A DNA stretch of 64,000 nt, from contig QJYK01000128.1 of the NCBI GenBank assembly GCA_003248075.1, positions 1 to 64,000 of the forward strand, written 5' to 3'. Below, piece after piece: positions 16,861 to 24,657 of this stretch. Source of the DNA: Gemmatimonadota bacterium. GTDB taxonomy: Bacteria > Gemmatimonadota > Gemmatimonadetes > Longimicrobiales > Gaopeijiaceae. Both the position numbers and the translations under genes were made by a program. Positions within the stretch are counted from its first letter, which is position 1. Each line of letters opens with the position of its first letter. The notes beneath the pieces are model-generated. The model was not told the DNA's origin. It did not search any database and saw only the letters and a list, made by a program, of their open reading frames with translations.

Positions 16861-17663
16861 CCGAGGAACGCTGGACCGACGAGAGAGAGATCCGGATCGA
16901 GGCGGCACCCGAAGCCGTGTGGGCCGCCTGGGCCGAGCCCGAACACGTGCGCCGATGGTTCTCCGACGACGCCCACGGGAGCGTGGAGCCGGGCGGCGAG
17001 CTGGTGCACGTGTTCCATGGCCACGGTGAGCACCGGTACCGCGTGCTCGAGGTCGACGCCCCGCGGCGCCTCCTCCTCGAAGGCGAGATGGACGGACTGG
17101 CGTTCCGGCAGCTTGTGGAGATCCACCACGAGGGGGGGAGCACCGTGCTGCGGCTCGTCCACTCGGGCTTCGGCACCGTCGACCCGGACTCCGAGATCGT
17201 GCAGGGGATCGATTCCGGATGGACCATGGCGCTTGCCCTGCTGAAGCACTACGTGGAGCGTTACCTCGGACGCCGGAAGGAGGCCCTCTACGTCTTCCGT
17301 CCGGCCCGATTCGACTACGAGGCCCTGCTGCGGGAGCGGTATCAGAGCGCGGCGGGTCTAGGCGCCTGGCTCACGGACGGCAACGGTGGCATCCCGGCGT
17401 CCGGGCGGGTCCGACTCGCGCTCCGGTCGGGGAGGACCCTCTCGGGGGACGTCCTCGTGCGCACGGGGCACGAGATCTCCGTGTCGTGGGAGGAGATCGA
17501 GGGGGTGCTCGAGCTGAAGGCCTTCGGGTCCGGACCGGACGGGAGGGTTCTCGGCGTGCGCGTGACCACCTGGGGAAGCGACGTTAGCCTCGCAGCGGCC
17601 CTGCAGCAGGAAATGGAGGCGGCTGTGGGCCGGCTCCTCGACGCCGCCCCGGTGGCCTCCTGA
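16857..17663 (+). CDS. SRPBCC (AHSA1-like) domain protein with a second degenerate domain
   Basis: A 268-residue protein. Residues 1-140 have the AHSA1/START-like layout (EIRIEAAPEAVWAAWAEPEH, RWFSDDAHGSVEPGGEL, RVLEVDAPRRLLLEGE, GWTMALALLKHYVERYL), a hydrophobic ligand-binding cavity. Residues about 150-265 look like a second, weaker copy (SGRVRLALRSGRTLSGDVLV, WGSDVSLAAALQQEMEAAV). Single-domain AHSA1 proteins are about 140-160 residues, so this is a tandem form. It is translationally coupled to the ArsR-like regulator. The ligand is unknown; binding of a small hydrophobic molecule sensed by the pair is an inference. Confidence 0.82.
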   Translation: MTEERWTDEREIRIEAAPEAVWAAWAEPEHVRRWFSDDAHGSVEPGGELVHVFHGHGEHRYRVLEVDAPRRLLLEGEMDGLAFRQLVEIHHEGGSTVLRLVHSGFGTVDPDSEIVQGIDSGWTMALALLKHYVERYLGRRKEALYVFRPARFDYEALLRERYQSAAGLGAWLTDGNGGIPASGRVRLALRSGRTLSGDVLVRTGHEISVSWEEIEGVLELKAFGSGPDGRVLGVRVTTWGSDVSLAAALQQEMEAAVGRLLDAAPVAS

Positions 17664-17669
17664 TCGCCT

Positions 17670-17699
17670 GAGGGGGAGCGGCCGTTCCCGCTCCCCCTC
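17670..17699. terminator. Bidirectional terminator hairpin between convergent genes
   Basis: A 12-bp perfect stem, GAGGGGGAGCGG pairing with CCGCTCCCCCTC, with a six-base loop. It lies in the 52-bp gap between the SRPBCC gene (plus) and the metalloprotease gene (minus). T-runs are weak on both sides. Confidence 0.65.
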
Positions 17700-17715
17700 C
17701 TCTGCGGGTTCCCGG

Positions 17716-20223
17716 CTATTTCGCCTCGAGGACCTCGTCGATGCGAACCAGCACGTCTTCGAGGTGCGCCCGTGTGGCCCGGTGGCGGATCCTGCGTGAA
17801 GCACGCTCGACCTCGCCACGCAGCTCGACGAGCTGCGCACGCAGGAGGGGCCGGATGTCGGAGCGGCTCACGTCGGGAGCGGGCCCCTGGAACTGGTTGG
17901 AGGAAGGCTCCTCGGTCATGAGGAAAGCGACCCGCTCGAGCCAGGCCCGCTGCAGGGCCCTGCGATACCCGTCGAGCGCCGATAGGGAGGAGAGGTCACC
18001 CCATACCGCCGAGCGCACGTCGTCGAGGAACTCGGCGAGCGGATAGGCATCGTCCGGCTGGAGGACCTCGATCTCCGCGAGGCCCGCCATGCGACGTGGG
18101 TCCAGCAGTCGGCCGAGCACGCCTGCTTGGCGTGCGGACAGCGCCTGGAAGCCTCCGCCGTTCGGTCCGATCCGCGACAGGATTCCGACTTCGTTGAGCC
18201 ATGTCGGGGCCTCGAACACCTCCCGGGCGAGCCAGGACATCGCCGCCTTCTGGCGCTCCCTGGGGACGCCGTCGTAGACCGCGCCCGACTGGTCGGAGGT
18301 CTTCAGGTCCACGTACACGCCGCCCACGACGGTGAGCACATGGCCTACGTAGCGCTGCCATTGCCCGAGCGCTTCGCCATAGAGCTCTTCGAGGTCCGAG
18401 TAGTCTTCGCCGGGCTTCGTCGTCCACGCGACGAGGCTCGGCACGATCCGCTTGAGATTCGCCATGCCATACTCGGTGGCGCGCACCGGGTCGTCGCCCA
18501 TGTCCTCGGTCTGGGCGCGCGGATCGGAAACCCCGAGCCCCCCCTGCGGGAGGTAGCGGTACATGGGGTCGCCGGCGCGCTCCAGCACCCAGCGGTCCAG
18601 CGTGGCCACCTCGTCTTCGGGGGTACGCGCCTGCGGGATCACGCGGTACCCCCAGTTGATCGCGTAGTGGTCGTATGGCCCGATGTGGCGCAGGAAGTCG
18701 AGCGGCTGCAGGCCGTCACCGGGTTGCGCGATGTAGTTCTGGCGCGCGTAGTCCATCACCGAGGGGGACACGCCCATGCGACGCGAGAAGTCGGCCGAGC
18801 GCAGCGAGTCGACCGGATACGACGAGCTGCCGATCATGTTGTGCGGCAGCCCGATCGCGTGCCCGATCTCGTGCGTGATGACCTGCTCCATCGACTCCTC
18901 CATCAGCGCCTGGTCGATGGGGAGCGTACGCGCGGCCGGGTTCGCCGCGCCGGTCTGCACCATCATCCAGTTGCGGTACGAGCGCATGTGGTTGTGGTAC
19001 CAGACGATGTCGCTCTCGATGATCTCCCCCGTGCGTGGGTCCGACGTGCTGGGGCCGACGGCGTTGCGCGTCAGACTCGCGACCCAGCGGACGACGGAGT
19101 AGCGCACGTCCTCCGGATCCCATTCCGGATCCTCCTCGGGTGAAGGCGGGTCCATCGCGATGATCGCGTTGCGGAACCCCGCGGTCTCGAACGCTTGCTG
19201 CCAGTTCTCGACCCCACGCTTCACCGCGTCGCGCCAGCGCTCGGGTGTCGCCGGGTCCACGTAGTACACGATCGGCTTCACCGGCTCCACGAGCTCGCCG
19301 CGCGCGTACGCGGCGGGGTCCTTCGGCTCGAGCCGCCACCGCCGGATGAACGTCTCCGTCGCGGCCTTCTGCTCGTCCAGGCCGTAGTTTACGCGGTTCA
19401 GCGAGAAGAACCCCACGCGGGCGTCGGCGTACCGTGGCCGCATCGGCTCCTTCGGGAGGAGCACCAGCGACTGGTTCATCTCCATGGAGATCGTGGACGT
19501 CTCCTCGTCGGACGGGGGTTGGCCTGCGTCGTACGTGAGCGTGTGGCGCACGTTCACGTTGAGCGGGAAGCTCCGCGTCCAATTGATGAAGCTACGAGCC
19601 GGATCGAGGCGGCGGACCTGATACTGGCGCCGCTGCGCGGGGCTGAGACCCGAAAGCGCCGGCGTGTCCCCCTTGTAGAAGTCGGTCACGTCCACGACAG
19701 CCGCCGAGCTGTCCGTGGAGAAGGCCTGGATCTCGAAGGACGCGAGGATGGGGGCGAAATTGTTGTTGACCACCGATGCGTGGATCGGCAACGAATCCGA
19801 TGCAACAGACTGAGTACCGAGCTTGCGCACGAGGATTCGATCGTGCTCGCGCTCGAAGCGCACGAGCTGCTCGTTGATGCTGGTGCCGGCGGACAGGAAG
19901 CCGCCCATGTTCGCCGGCACGCCCGCGATGCGGGTGATGAGGAGCATGTCGCGTCCGAGGAGGGAATCCGGGATCTCGAACAGCACCTTGTCCGCCACAG
20001 TGTGCACCGCGAAGAGTCCCTCGTCGGTCCGGGCTTCGGGCGTGACCACCTCCCGGTAGGGCTTCGGGCCCGACTGCTGTCGCGCCGCTCCGTTCGCGCC
20101 CCCTGCCGGGCGTGGTCCTCCGGGCGGTGTCGGTGCTGCCGGCGTGCCTCCCCGGGCACAGCTGGAGGCGACAAGCGCCGCGAGCACGAAGCCCGCGCCC
20201 TTCCAAACGCGTGAGTTGCCCAT
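17716..20223 (-). CDS. Zinc-dependent metalloprotease lipoprotein, DUF5117/DUF4953 type
   Basis: An 835-residue exported protein. The signal peptide ends in a lipobox-like VASSC (Cys about 23), followed by a Pro/Gly/Ala-rich linker. Residues about 55-200 form the DUF5117-like N-terminal domain. The metzincin-like zinc site HEIGHAIGLPHNM lies near 440 and gives three His and the catalytic Glu. A downstream GVSPSVMDYARQNY region may supply the Met-turn. The C-terminal 250 residues match the DUF4953-type tail. The family is common in Bacteroidota and Gemmatimonadota and poorly characterised; cell-surface protein degradation is probable. Confidence 0.88.
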   Translation of the reverse strand: MGNSRVWKGAGFVLAALVASSCARGGTPAAPTPPGGPRPAGGANGAARQQSGPKPYREVVTPEARTDEGLFAVHTVADKVLFEIPDSLLGRDMLLITRIAGVPANMGGFLSAGTSINEQLVRFEREHDRILVRKLGTQSVASDSLPIHASVVNNNFAPILASFEIQAFSTDSSAAVVDVTDFYKGDTPALSGLSPAQRRQYQVRRLDPARSFINWTRSFPLNVNVRHTLTYDAGQPPSDEETSTISMEMNQSLVLLPKEPMRPRYADARVGFFSLNRVNYGLDEQKAATETFIRRWRLEPKDPAAYARGELVEPVKPIVYYVDPATPERWRDAVKRGVENWQQAFETAGFRNAIIAMDPPSPEEDPEWDPEDVRYSVVRWVASLTRNAVGPSTSDPRTGEIIESDIVWYHNHMRSYRNWMMVQTGAANPAARTLPIDQALMEESMEQVITHEIGHAIGLPHNMIGSSSYPVDSLRSADFSRRMGVSPSVMDYARQNYIAQPGDGLQPLDFLRHIGPYDHYAINWGYRVIPQARTPEDEVATLDRWVLERAGDPMYRYLPQGGLGVSDPRAQTEDMGDDPVRATEYGMANLKRIVPSLVAWTTKPGEDYSDLEELYGEALGQWQRYVGHVLTVVGGVYVDLKTSDQSGAVYDGVPRERQKAAMSWLAREVFEAPTWLNEVGILSRIGPNGGGFQALSARQAGVLGRLLDPRRMAGLAEIEVLQPDDAYPLAEFLDDVRSAVWGDLSSLSALDGYRRALQRAWLERVAFLMTEEPSSNQFQGPAPDVSRSDIRPLLRAQLVELRGEVERASRRIRHRATRAHLEDVLVRIDEVLEAK

Positions 20224-20249
20224 CCCATCCCTCTCCGATTCGTCCGTGA

Positions 20250-20299
20250 CACGATTGAGGTCGCGGCGCCTCCTCGGCGCCGGAACACGGACAATCGTG
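20250..20299. promoter_or_regulatory. Stem-loop with competing arms upstream of the metalloprotease
   Basis: CACGATTG (20250-20257) and CAATCGTG (20292-20299) enclose a GGCGCC/GGCGCC inner hairpin. A second arm pair, TCCGTG and CACGGA, would cross the first, so the two cannot form together. The site falls in the 5' leader of the minus-strand metalloprotease gene. Function unproven. Confidence 0.35.
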
Positions 20300-20343
20300 G
20301 GGGCCTCGGCGTTGGAGGCAAGCGGTGCGCGGCGCAGGGCCGG

Positions 20344-20790
20344 TCAGTCGGCCGGGGTCCGGGCGCGCTCGGTGGGGAGCGAGAAGAGGTGGAGCGTGAC
20401 CGCGACGGCGACCATGCCGAGGAGCACGACCGCCCAGACGCGTCCGCCCAGCGCGACCGAGGACGCGCCGATGAAGATCCACAGGACGGACACCGACGCG
20501 TTGCGGACGCGGGGCGAGATGACTCCCCGTTCGCGGTAGTCGCGCAGGTACCGGCCGAACAGGCGGTTTTCGTGCAGCCACCGCTCGGCGCGCCGGGAGC
20601 TACGAGCGAAGCACCAGCCTGCGAGGAGCAGGAAGCACGTAGTGGGCCAGAGAGGAACGAAGATGCCGATCACGCCCATCACGACGCTCACCGCGCCGGT
20701 GCCGAAATAAACGGCGCGTCGCACGGGGCTCGGCAGGACGCGGACGGCGCGCTCGGCGCGCTCGTGGTCGATCGGGCAGCTCTCGTTCAC
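20344..20790 (-). CDS. DUF454 (YbaN-like) small inner-membrane protein
   Basis: A 148-residue membrane protein from GTG 20790 (the track start at 20862 adds non-conserved residues). The segment LGVIGIFVPLWPTTCFLLLAG-like VIGIFVPLWPTTCFLLLAGW followed by CFARSSRRAERWLHENRLFG is the DUF454 signature. Two more hydrophobic helices (VSVLWIFIGASSVAL, WAVVLLGMVAVAVTLHLF) follow. Function of the family is unknown. It is divergently oriented from the methionine operon. Confidence 0.85.
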   Translation of the reverse strand: MNESCPIDHERAERAVRVLPSPVRRAVYFGTGAVSVVMGVIGIFVPLWPTTCFLLLAGWCFARSSRRAERWLHENRLFGRYLRDYRERGVISPRVRNASVSVLWIFIGASSVALGGRVWAVVLLGMVAVAVTLHLFSLPTERARTPAD

Positions 20791-20906
20791 GGTCGGCCTC
20801 GGACAGGATCGAGCACGAATGGTGATGCCGCGGGCGCAAGGACTCAAGGGGTGGCGGCCCACCGCGCAGCGCCGTCCAGTCGAAGACCCCCGGTCTCGAA
20901 ACGCGG

Positions 20907-20935
20907 TTGACGCTCCCCGGGGGCCCGTCTAGACT
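20907..20935 (+). promoter_or_regulatory. Sigma-70-like promoter of the methionine operon
   Basis: TTGACG (-35) and TAGACT (-10) are separated by exactly 17 bp. The SAM-I riboswitch begins about 15 bp downstream, where a transcript start would be expected. Confidence 0.7.
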
Positions 20936-20949
20936 TGGCGCTCACAGAT

Positions 20950-21061
20950 CTCATCGAGACCGGCTGAGGGACAGGCCCTTCGACGCCGGGGCAACCTGGA
21001 GCGCGTGGCAGCGCTTCAAGGTGCCAACTCCTGCGGCGGGCCCGTTCCGCCGGAAGATGAG
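20950..21061 (+). ncRNA. SAM-I riboswitch (S-box) aptamer
   Basis: The S-box core is readable: P1 strand CTCATC, GAGACCGGCTGAGGGACAGG with the conserved GAGGGA kink-turn region, CGACGCCGGGGCAACC with GCAACC, GGTGCCAACTCC with the GTGCCAA element, and the closing P1 strand GATGAG. It lies between a sigma-70-like promoter and a metX-metB-aspartokinase operon, the expected regulon for S-adenosylmethionine sensing. High SAM should shut the operon down. Confidence 0.9.
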
Positions 21062-21102
21062 TCGCCCGCCGCGCACCGCGCGGTCGCCGAGCGCCAGGGC
21101 GC

Positions 21103-21150
21103 CGATTCTCCAGGGGTTTCCGATGGGCGCAAACCCGTCCAGGAGAATCG
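21103..21150 (+). promoter_or_regulatory. SD-sequestering hairpin (riboswitch expression platform)
   Basis: CGATTCTCC (21103-21111) pairs perfectly with GGAGAATCG (21142-21150), and inside it GGGTTT pairs with AAACCC. The 3' arm contains the AGGAG Shine-Dalgarno of metX, one base before its ATG region. There is no T-run, so this platform should act on translation rather than on termination. Confidence 0.7.
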
Positions 21151-21151
21151 T

Positions 21152-22195
21152 ATGAGCAACCCGTCCTGCACCGGAGCGCACGCCGAGGCGTACTGCTCCA
21201 CCGGCACGTCGCCGGGGTCCGATCCCGTCCGACCCTCCCGCGGTACCGTGCGGACCCGGCTCCGCCTCGAGCACCTGGGTCTCGCCGACGTCGGCGTTCG
21301 CTGGGAACTCTTCGGCCCCGCTCGGGCCTCCGCCGTGGTGGTGCTCGGTGGGATCTCCGCAACGGCCCACCTCGCGGAATCCACCCATGACCCCCGCCCC
21401 GGGTGGTGGCCCGGGGTGGTCGGCGGCGGAGCCGGCCTCGACCCGTCCGTCCGGCGACTGATCGGCATCGAGTGGCTCGGAGGCCCGGGTGACACCCTCA
21501 CGCCCGAGGGGCCACTGTCCCCGCGAGATCAGGCCATGGCCGTGCTCACCGTGCTCGACGCGCTGGGCGTGGACCGAGCCGATGTGGTCGGCGCATCGTA
21601 TGGAGGGATGGTCGCGCTGGCTCTCGCCGTGGACCACCCCGACCGCGTCCGGCGCCTCGCGGTGCTGTGCGCGGCGCACCGGCCTCATCCGTGGGCTACC
21701 GCGGTGAGGACGATCCAGCGCGGCATCCTCCGCCTCGCCGCCGAGTCGGGAAGGGCCCGGCAGGGGGTCGCACTCGCGCGTGGGCTCGCGATCGCGACGT
21801 ACCGGACCGCCGAGGAGTTCGACGGGCGCTTCGACCATCGTCTCAACGGCGTCCTCGCCCACGGTCCCGCGTTCCCGGTGGACGGGTACCTCGAGGCGAT
21901 GGGGAGACGGTTCGCGGCCCGCTTCGACGCGTCGTCGTTCGACCGACTGTCCGCCTCGATCGACCTCCACGACGTCGATCCTGCCTCGCTCCGCGTCCCG
22001 ACTGATCTCCTGTCCGTCGATTCCGACCTTCTGTCCCCGCCCTGGCTGGTCCGGGAGCTCGCAGCCCGTGCTCCGCAGGTGCGCCGGCACATCACGATCC
22101 GCTCGCCCTACGGTCACGACGCGTTTCTGAAGGAGGCGCACGCCGTCTCCGCGTTCCTGGGTGCCTGGCTCGCCGCCGCGGAGGTGCTCCGATGA
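21152..22195 (+). CDS. metX: MetX-like homoserine O-acyltransferase (alpha/beta hydrolase)
   Basis: Activates homoserine by acylation (acetyl or succinyl; not resolvable here) in methionine synthesis. 347 residues from ATG 21152, which follows AGGAG by 6 bp; the ORF track start at 21005 is inside the riboswitch. The fold signature is GGISATAHL (oxyanion region), GASYGGMVALALA (nucleophilic Ser elbow), VDSDLLSPPW (catalytic Asp) and SPYGHDAFLKE (catalytic His). The Asp and His motifs are those of MetX. GASYGGM rather than GGSMGGM at the nucleophile resembles the proteobacterial succinyl-type MetX enzymes. Its stop overlaps the metB ATG by 4 bp. Confidence 0.85.
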   Translation: MSNPSCTGAHAEAYCSTGTSPGSDPVRPSRGTVRTRLRLEHLGLADVGVRWELFGPARASAVVVLGGISATAHLAESTHDPRPGWWPGVVGGGAGLDPSVRRLIGIEWLGGPGDTLTPEGPLSPRDQAMAVLTVLDALGVDRADVVGASYGGMVALALAVDHPDRVRRLAVLCAAHRPHPWATAVRTIQRGILRLAAESGRARQGVALARGLAIATYRTAEEFDGRFDHRLNGVLAHGPAFPVDGYLEAMGRRFAARFDASSFDRLSASIDLHDVDPASLRVPTDLLSVDSDLLSPPWLVRELAARAPQVRRHITIRSPYGHDAFLKEAHAVSAFLGAWLAAAEVLR

Positions 22196-23370
22196 GCCGC
22201 CCGGTCGCGTGGGGCACGCGCGCGGTGCGCGCCGGCATCGACAGTGACCGCCAGCATCGCGCCGTGGTCCCTCCGATCCACCTGTCTGCCAACTTCAGCT
22301 TCGGCGCGCCGGGCGAGCCGGGCCGCTACGACTACACGCGGTCCGGAAACCCGACCCGGGACCAGCTCGCCGAAGCGCTGTCCGACCTGGAGGGGGGCGC
22401 GGGCGGCGTCGTGACGTCGTCGGGTATGGCGGCGGTGACGACGGTGCTCTTCCAGTGCGGTCCAGGCGACCTCGTGGTCGCCCCGCACGACTGCTACGGC
22501 GGGACGCACCGGCTATTGCGGGCACTCGAGAAGCGCACCGGCGTGCGGGTCCTCTTCGTCGATCAGGGCTCGGAGGCGGGACTGGTGGCGGCGCGTGCGG
22601 CGCGACCCCGCCTGGTCTGGGTGGAGACCCCGAGCAACCCCCTCCTGCGCGTCGTGGACATTCGCGCGTGGGTGGGGGTCGCCCGCGAGGCGGGCGCTCT
22701 GTGCGCGGTGGACAATACCTTCTTGTCGCCGGCATTCCAGAGGCCGCTGGAGCTCGGCGCGGACGTCGTGGTCCACTCCACCACCAAATTCGTGAACGGG
22801 CACAGCGACGTGGTGGGCGGGGCGGTGATCGCGCAGGACGCCGTGCTCGTGGAGCAGCTCGCGTGGTGGGCGAACTGCCTCGGAGTGACCGGAGCTCCGT
22901 TCGACGCCTGGCTGACGCTCAGGGGACTGCGCACGTTGCGTGCGCGTAGTCGTGCCCATGAGGAGAATGCGCTGCACCTCGTGGATGCGGCCCTCGGCCA
23001 CCCAGCGCTGGCCGCTCTTCATCACCCGAGCCTGCCCGGCCACCCTGGGCACGAGGTCGCGGCACGCCAGCAGGACGGCTGGGGGAGCCTGATCACGCTC
23101 GACCTGGAGGGCGGGCGCCGAGCGGTGGATGCATTCCTCACCGGGCTGCGCCACTTCACCCTCGCCGAGTCCCTGGGCGGCGTGGAGAGCCTCGTGGCGC
23201 ATCCCGCCTCGATGACGCATGCGTCGATGGACGAGCCGGCGCGGCTCGCCGCGGGCGTGCACGAGGGACTGCTCCGTCTCTCTGTGGGGATCGAGGACCC
23301 AAAGGACCTGGAGCAGGACCTGGTGGCGGCCCTGTGCCGGGCGGAGGAGGTCGTGTGTCAGCCGGTGTGA
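22192..23370 (+). CDS. metB: Cystathionine gamma-synthase/O-acylhomoserine sulfhydrylase family enzyme
   Basis: A PLP enzyme of trans-sulfuration (Cys/Met metabolism family), 392 residues. Conserved pieces: YDYTRSGNPTRDQLAEAL, SSGMAAVTTVLF, VETPSNPLLRVVDI, and HSTTKFVNGHSDVVGG with the Schiff-base lysine. The C-terminus has ESLGGVESLVAHPASMTHA and RLSVGIEDPKDLEQDL. It should replace the acyl group made by MetX with cysteine (giving cystathionine) or with sulfide. Which nucleophile is used cannot be decided from sequence alone. ATGA overlap with metX and overlap with the kinase gene show a single operon under the SAM riboswitch. Confidence 0.92.
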   Translation: MSRPVAWGTRAVRAGIDSDRQHRAVVPPIHLSANFSFGAPGEPGRYDYTRSGNPTRDQLAEALSDLEGGAGGVVTSSGMAAVTTVLFQCGPGDLVVAPHDCYGGTHRLLRALEKRTGVRVLFVDQGSEAGLVAARAARPRLVWVETPSNPLLRVVDIRAWVGVAREAGALCAVDNTFLSPAFQRPLELGADVVVHSTTKFVNGHSDVVGGAVIAQDAVLVEQLAWWANCLGVTGAPFDAWLTLRGLRTLRARSRAHEENALHLVDAALGHPALAALHHPSLPGHPGHEVAARQQDGWGSLITLDLEGGRRAVDAFLTGLRHFTLAESLGGVESLVAHPASMTHASMDEPARLAAGVHEGLLRLSVGIEDPKDLEQDLVAALCRAEEVVCQPV

Positions 23371-24119
23371 GCCCGGTCGGGCCGGGGCCCCTGGTGATCC
23401 TGAAGTTCGGCTCCTCGGTCCTCCGCGGTGTCGAGGGATTCAGGGGCGCGGCACGCGAGGTCGCCTCCGAGGTCGCGGCCGGGAGGCAGGTGATCGCGGT
23501 GGTCTCCGCGGCGCCCGGCGTGACGGACGCGCTCCTGCGGACGTTGCAGGCCCTGGATGCGTCCGCCCTCGCCCACGACGTCGCACGCGTCCTCGCGACG
23601 GCCGAGGCGACGTCGGTCGCTCTGCTGGACGTCGCGCTCAAGGTCGAGGGCGTAGCGGCCACCGGGGTCGACCTGCCGGTCCGGTGGCTGACCACTTCGG
23701 GGCCACCGCTGGACGCGGCTCCCCTCGAGGCCGACCGGGTGTGGCTCCGATCCGCGCTGGACCGCTCGGGGGTCTTGGTTCTCCCGGGCTTTGTCGGCTG
23801 TGAGGCGGACGGACGGCCGACCGTGCTCGGCCGCGGCGGCTCCGATCTGAGCGCGATCTTCCTGGCGTGGGCTCTCGACGCGAGCGAGTGTCGCCTGGTG
23901 AAGGACGTGGACGGCGTCTATTCCGCGGACCCGAACGGGCCTGGCGTGGCCCCTTTCCCGTACCGGTTCGCATCGTGGGACCGGGTGCTCGAAGTGGCGC
24001 GCGTGCTCGTCCAGCCGAAGGCGGTTTGTTTCGCCCGAGACCGCGGGCTGCGCTTCCGCGTGGCGGGGCTCGGTGGCCTCGGGACCTGGGTGGGCACCCA
24101 CGATGAGGTGCCGGTGTGA
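23355..24119 (+). CDS. Aspartokinase catalytic domain lacking ACT domains
   Basis: Phosphorylates aspartate, the entry step to homoserine. The N-terminal ILKFGSSVLR is the aspartokinase KFGG(T/S)SV motif. VLGRGGSDLSAIFLAWAL and LVKDVDGVYSADP are the nucleotide/substrate motifs of the amino-acid kinase fold. At about 254 residues it ends right after the kinase domain; ordinary aspartokinases (about 400-450) add two ACT domains for Lys/Thr feedback. GTG starts at 23355 or 23367 are both possible (GGAGGAGG lies upstream), and both overlap metB. Loss of allosteric control is matched by riboswitch control. A terminator follows. Confidence 0.85.
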   Translation: MSAGVSPVGPGPLVILKFGSSVLRGVEGFRGAAREVASEVAAGRQVIAVVSAAPGVTDALLRTLQALDASALAHDVARVLATAEATSVALLDVALKVEGVAATGVDLPVRWLTTSGPPLDAAPLEADRVWLRSALDRSGVLVLPGFVGCEADGRPTVLGRGGSDLSAIFLAWALDASECRLVKDVDGVYSADPNGPGVAPFPYRFASWDRVLEVARVLVQPKAVCFARDRGLRFRVAGLGGLGTWVGTHDEVPV

Positions 24120-24145
24120 GCAGACCCGGGCCGATGGTGGAGCGC

Positions 24146-24176
24146 GGGCCGGGCGCTCGTCCTGGGCGCCCGGCCC
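24146..24176 (+). terminator. Terminator of the methionine operon
   Basis: GGGCCGGGCGC and GCGCCCGGCCC form a perfect 11-bp stem with a nine-base loop, followed by CCCTT, 26 bp after the aspartokinase stop. It may also serve the convergent Bor-like gene. Confidence 0.7.
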
Positions 24177-24185
24177 CCTTGACGT

Positions 24186-24632
24186 TCAGCGGTCGGCCAG
24201 ACGGGCTCGAGCGGAATCGACTGCGTCGAGCCGCTCGGGAAGCTCTCGCTCCACCCAGTCCCGGAAGCGATCGTCTCGGACGATCAGGACTACGTCGTCA
24301 GCGGTCAGCTCGATGGCGGCGCGACGGCCACCCCTGCATCGTATCTGCAGGGTGGTCGGCGTGTAGATCCCGCCCGTGAGCCCGGCAACCAGCCCGTTCA
24401 GGAAGGTCTGCTTCGCTACGATGGTCGCGTCGCCCGACGGACACGCGCGCGCGATGTCTATCCGCGTATGCCCGATCAGGCCACCGATCCAGAAGTTCTC
24501 CCAGTGGTCCTCGACGACCGGCCCCCGAGGCGCACCGGCACCCACCGTGACGGTGTGCTCGTAGCAGCCGCCGAGCGTCGCGGCGAGCAGGAACACCGCC
24601 ACCCCTCTTCCACCCGTCTGCATCGCCCTCAT
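24186..24632 (-). CDS. Bor/Iss-like small lipoprotein
   Basis: A 148-residue protein from ATG 24632, which has GGAGG 5 bp upstream (the track start at 24683 is less likely). The lipobox is LGGC. The region HWENFWIGGLIGHTRIDIAR, then KQTFLNGLVAGLTGGIYTPT ending in IRC, matches the lambda Bor / Iss family pattern (FVSG..., QTFVNGL, GIYTP, C). Bor proteins are outer-membrane lipoproteins linked in phage lysogens to serum resistance. Here it has a longer C-terminal helix and sits with another lipoprotein, not with phage genes. The precise role is unknown. Confidence 0.72.
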   Translation of the reverse strand: MRAMQTGGRGVAVFLLAATLGGCYEHTVTVGAGAPRGPVVEDHWENFWIGGLIGHTRIDIARACPSGDATIVAKQTFLNGLVAGLTGGIYTPTTLQIRCRGGRRAAIELTADDVVLIVRDDRFRDWVERELPERLDAVDSARARLADR

Positions 24633-24657
24633 GTCATCCTCCCCCTGTCGGTTGTGA

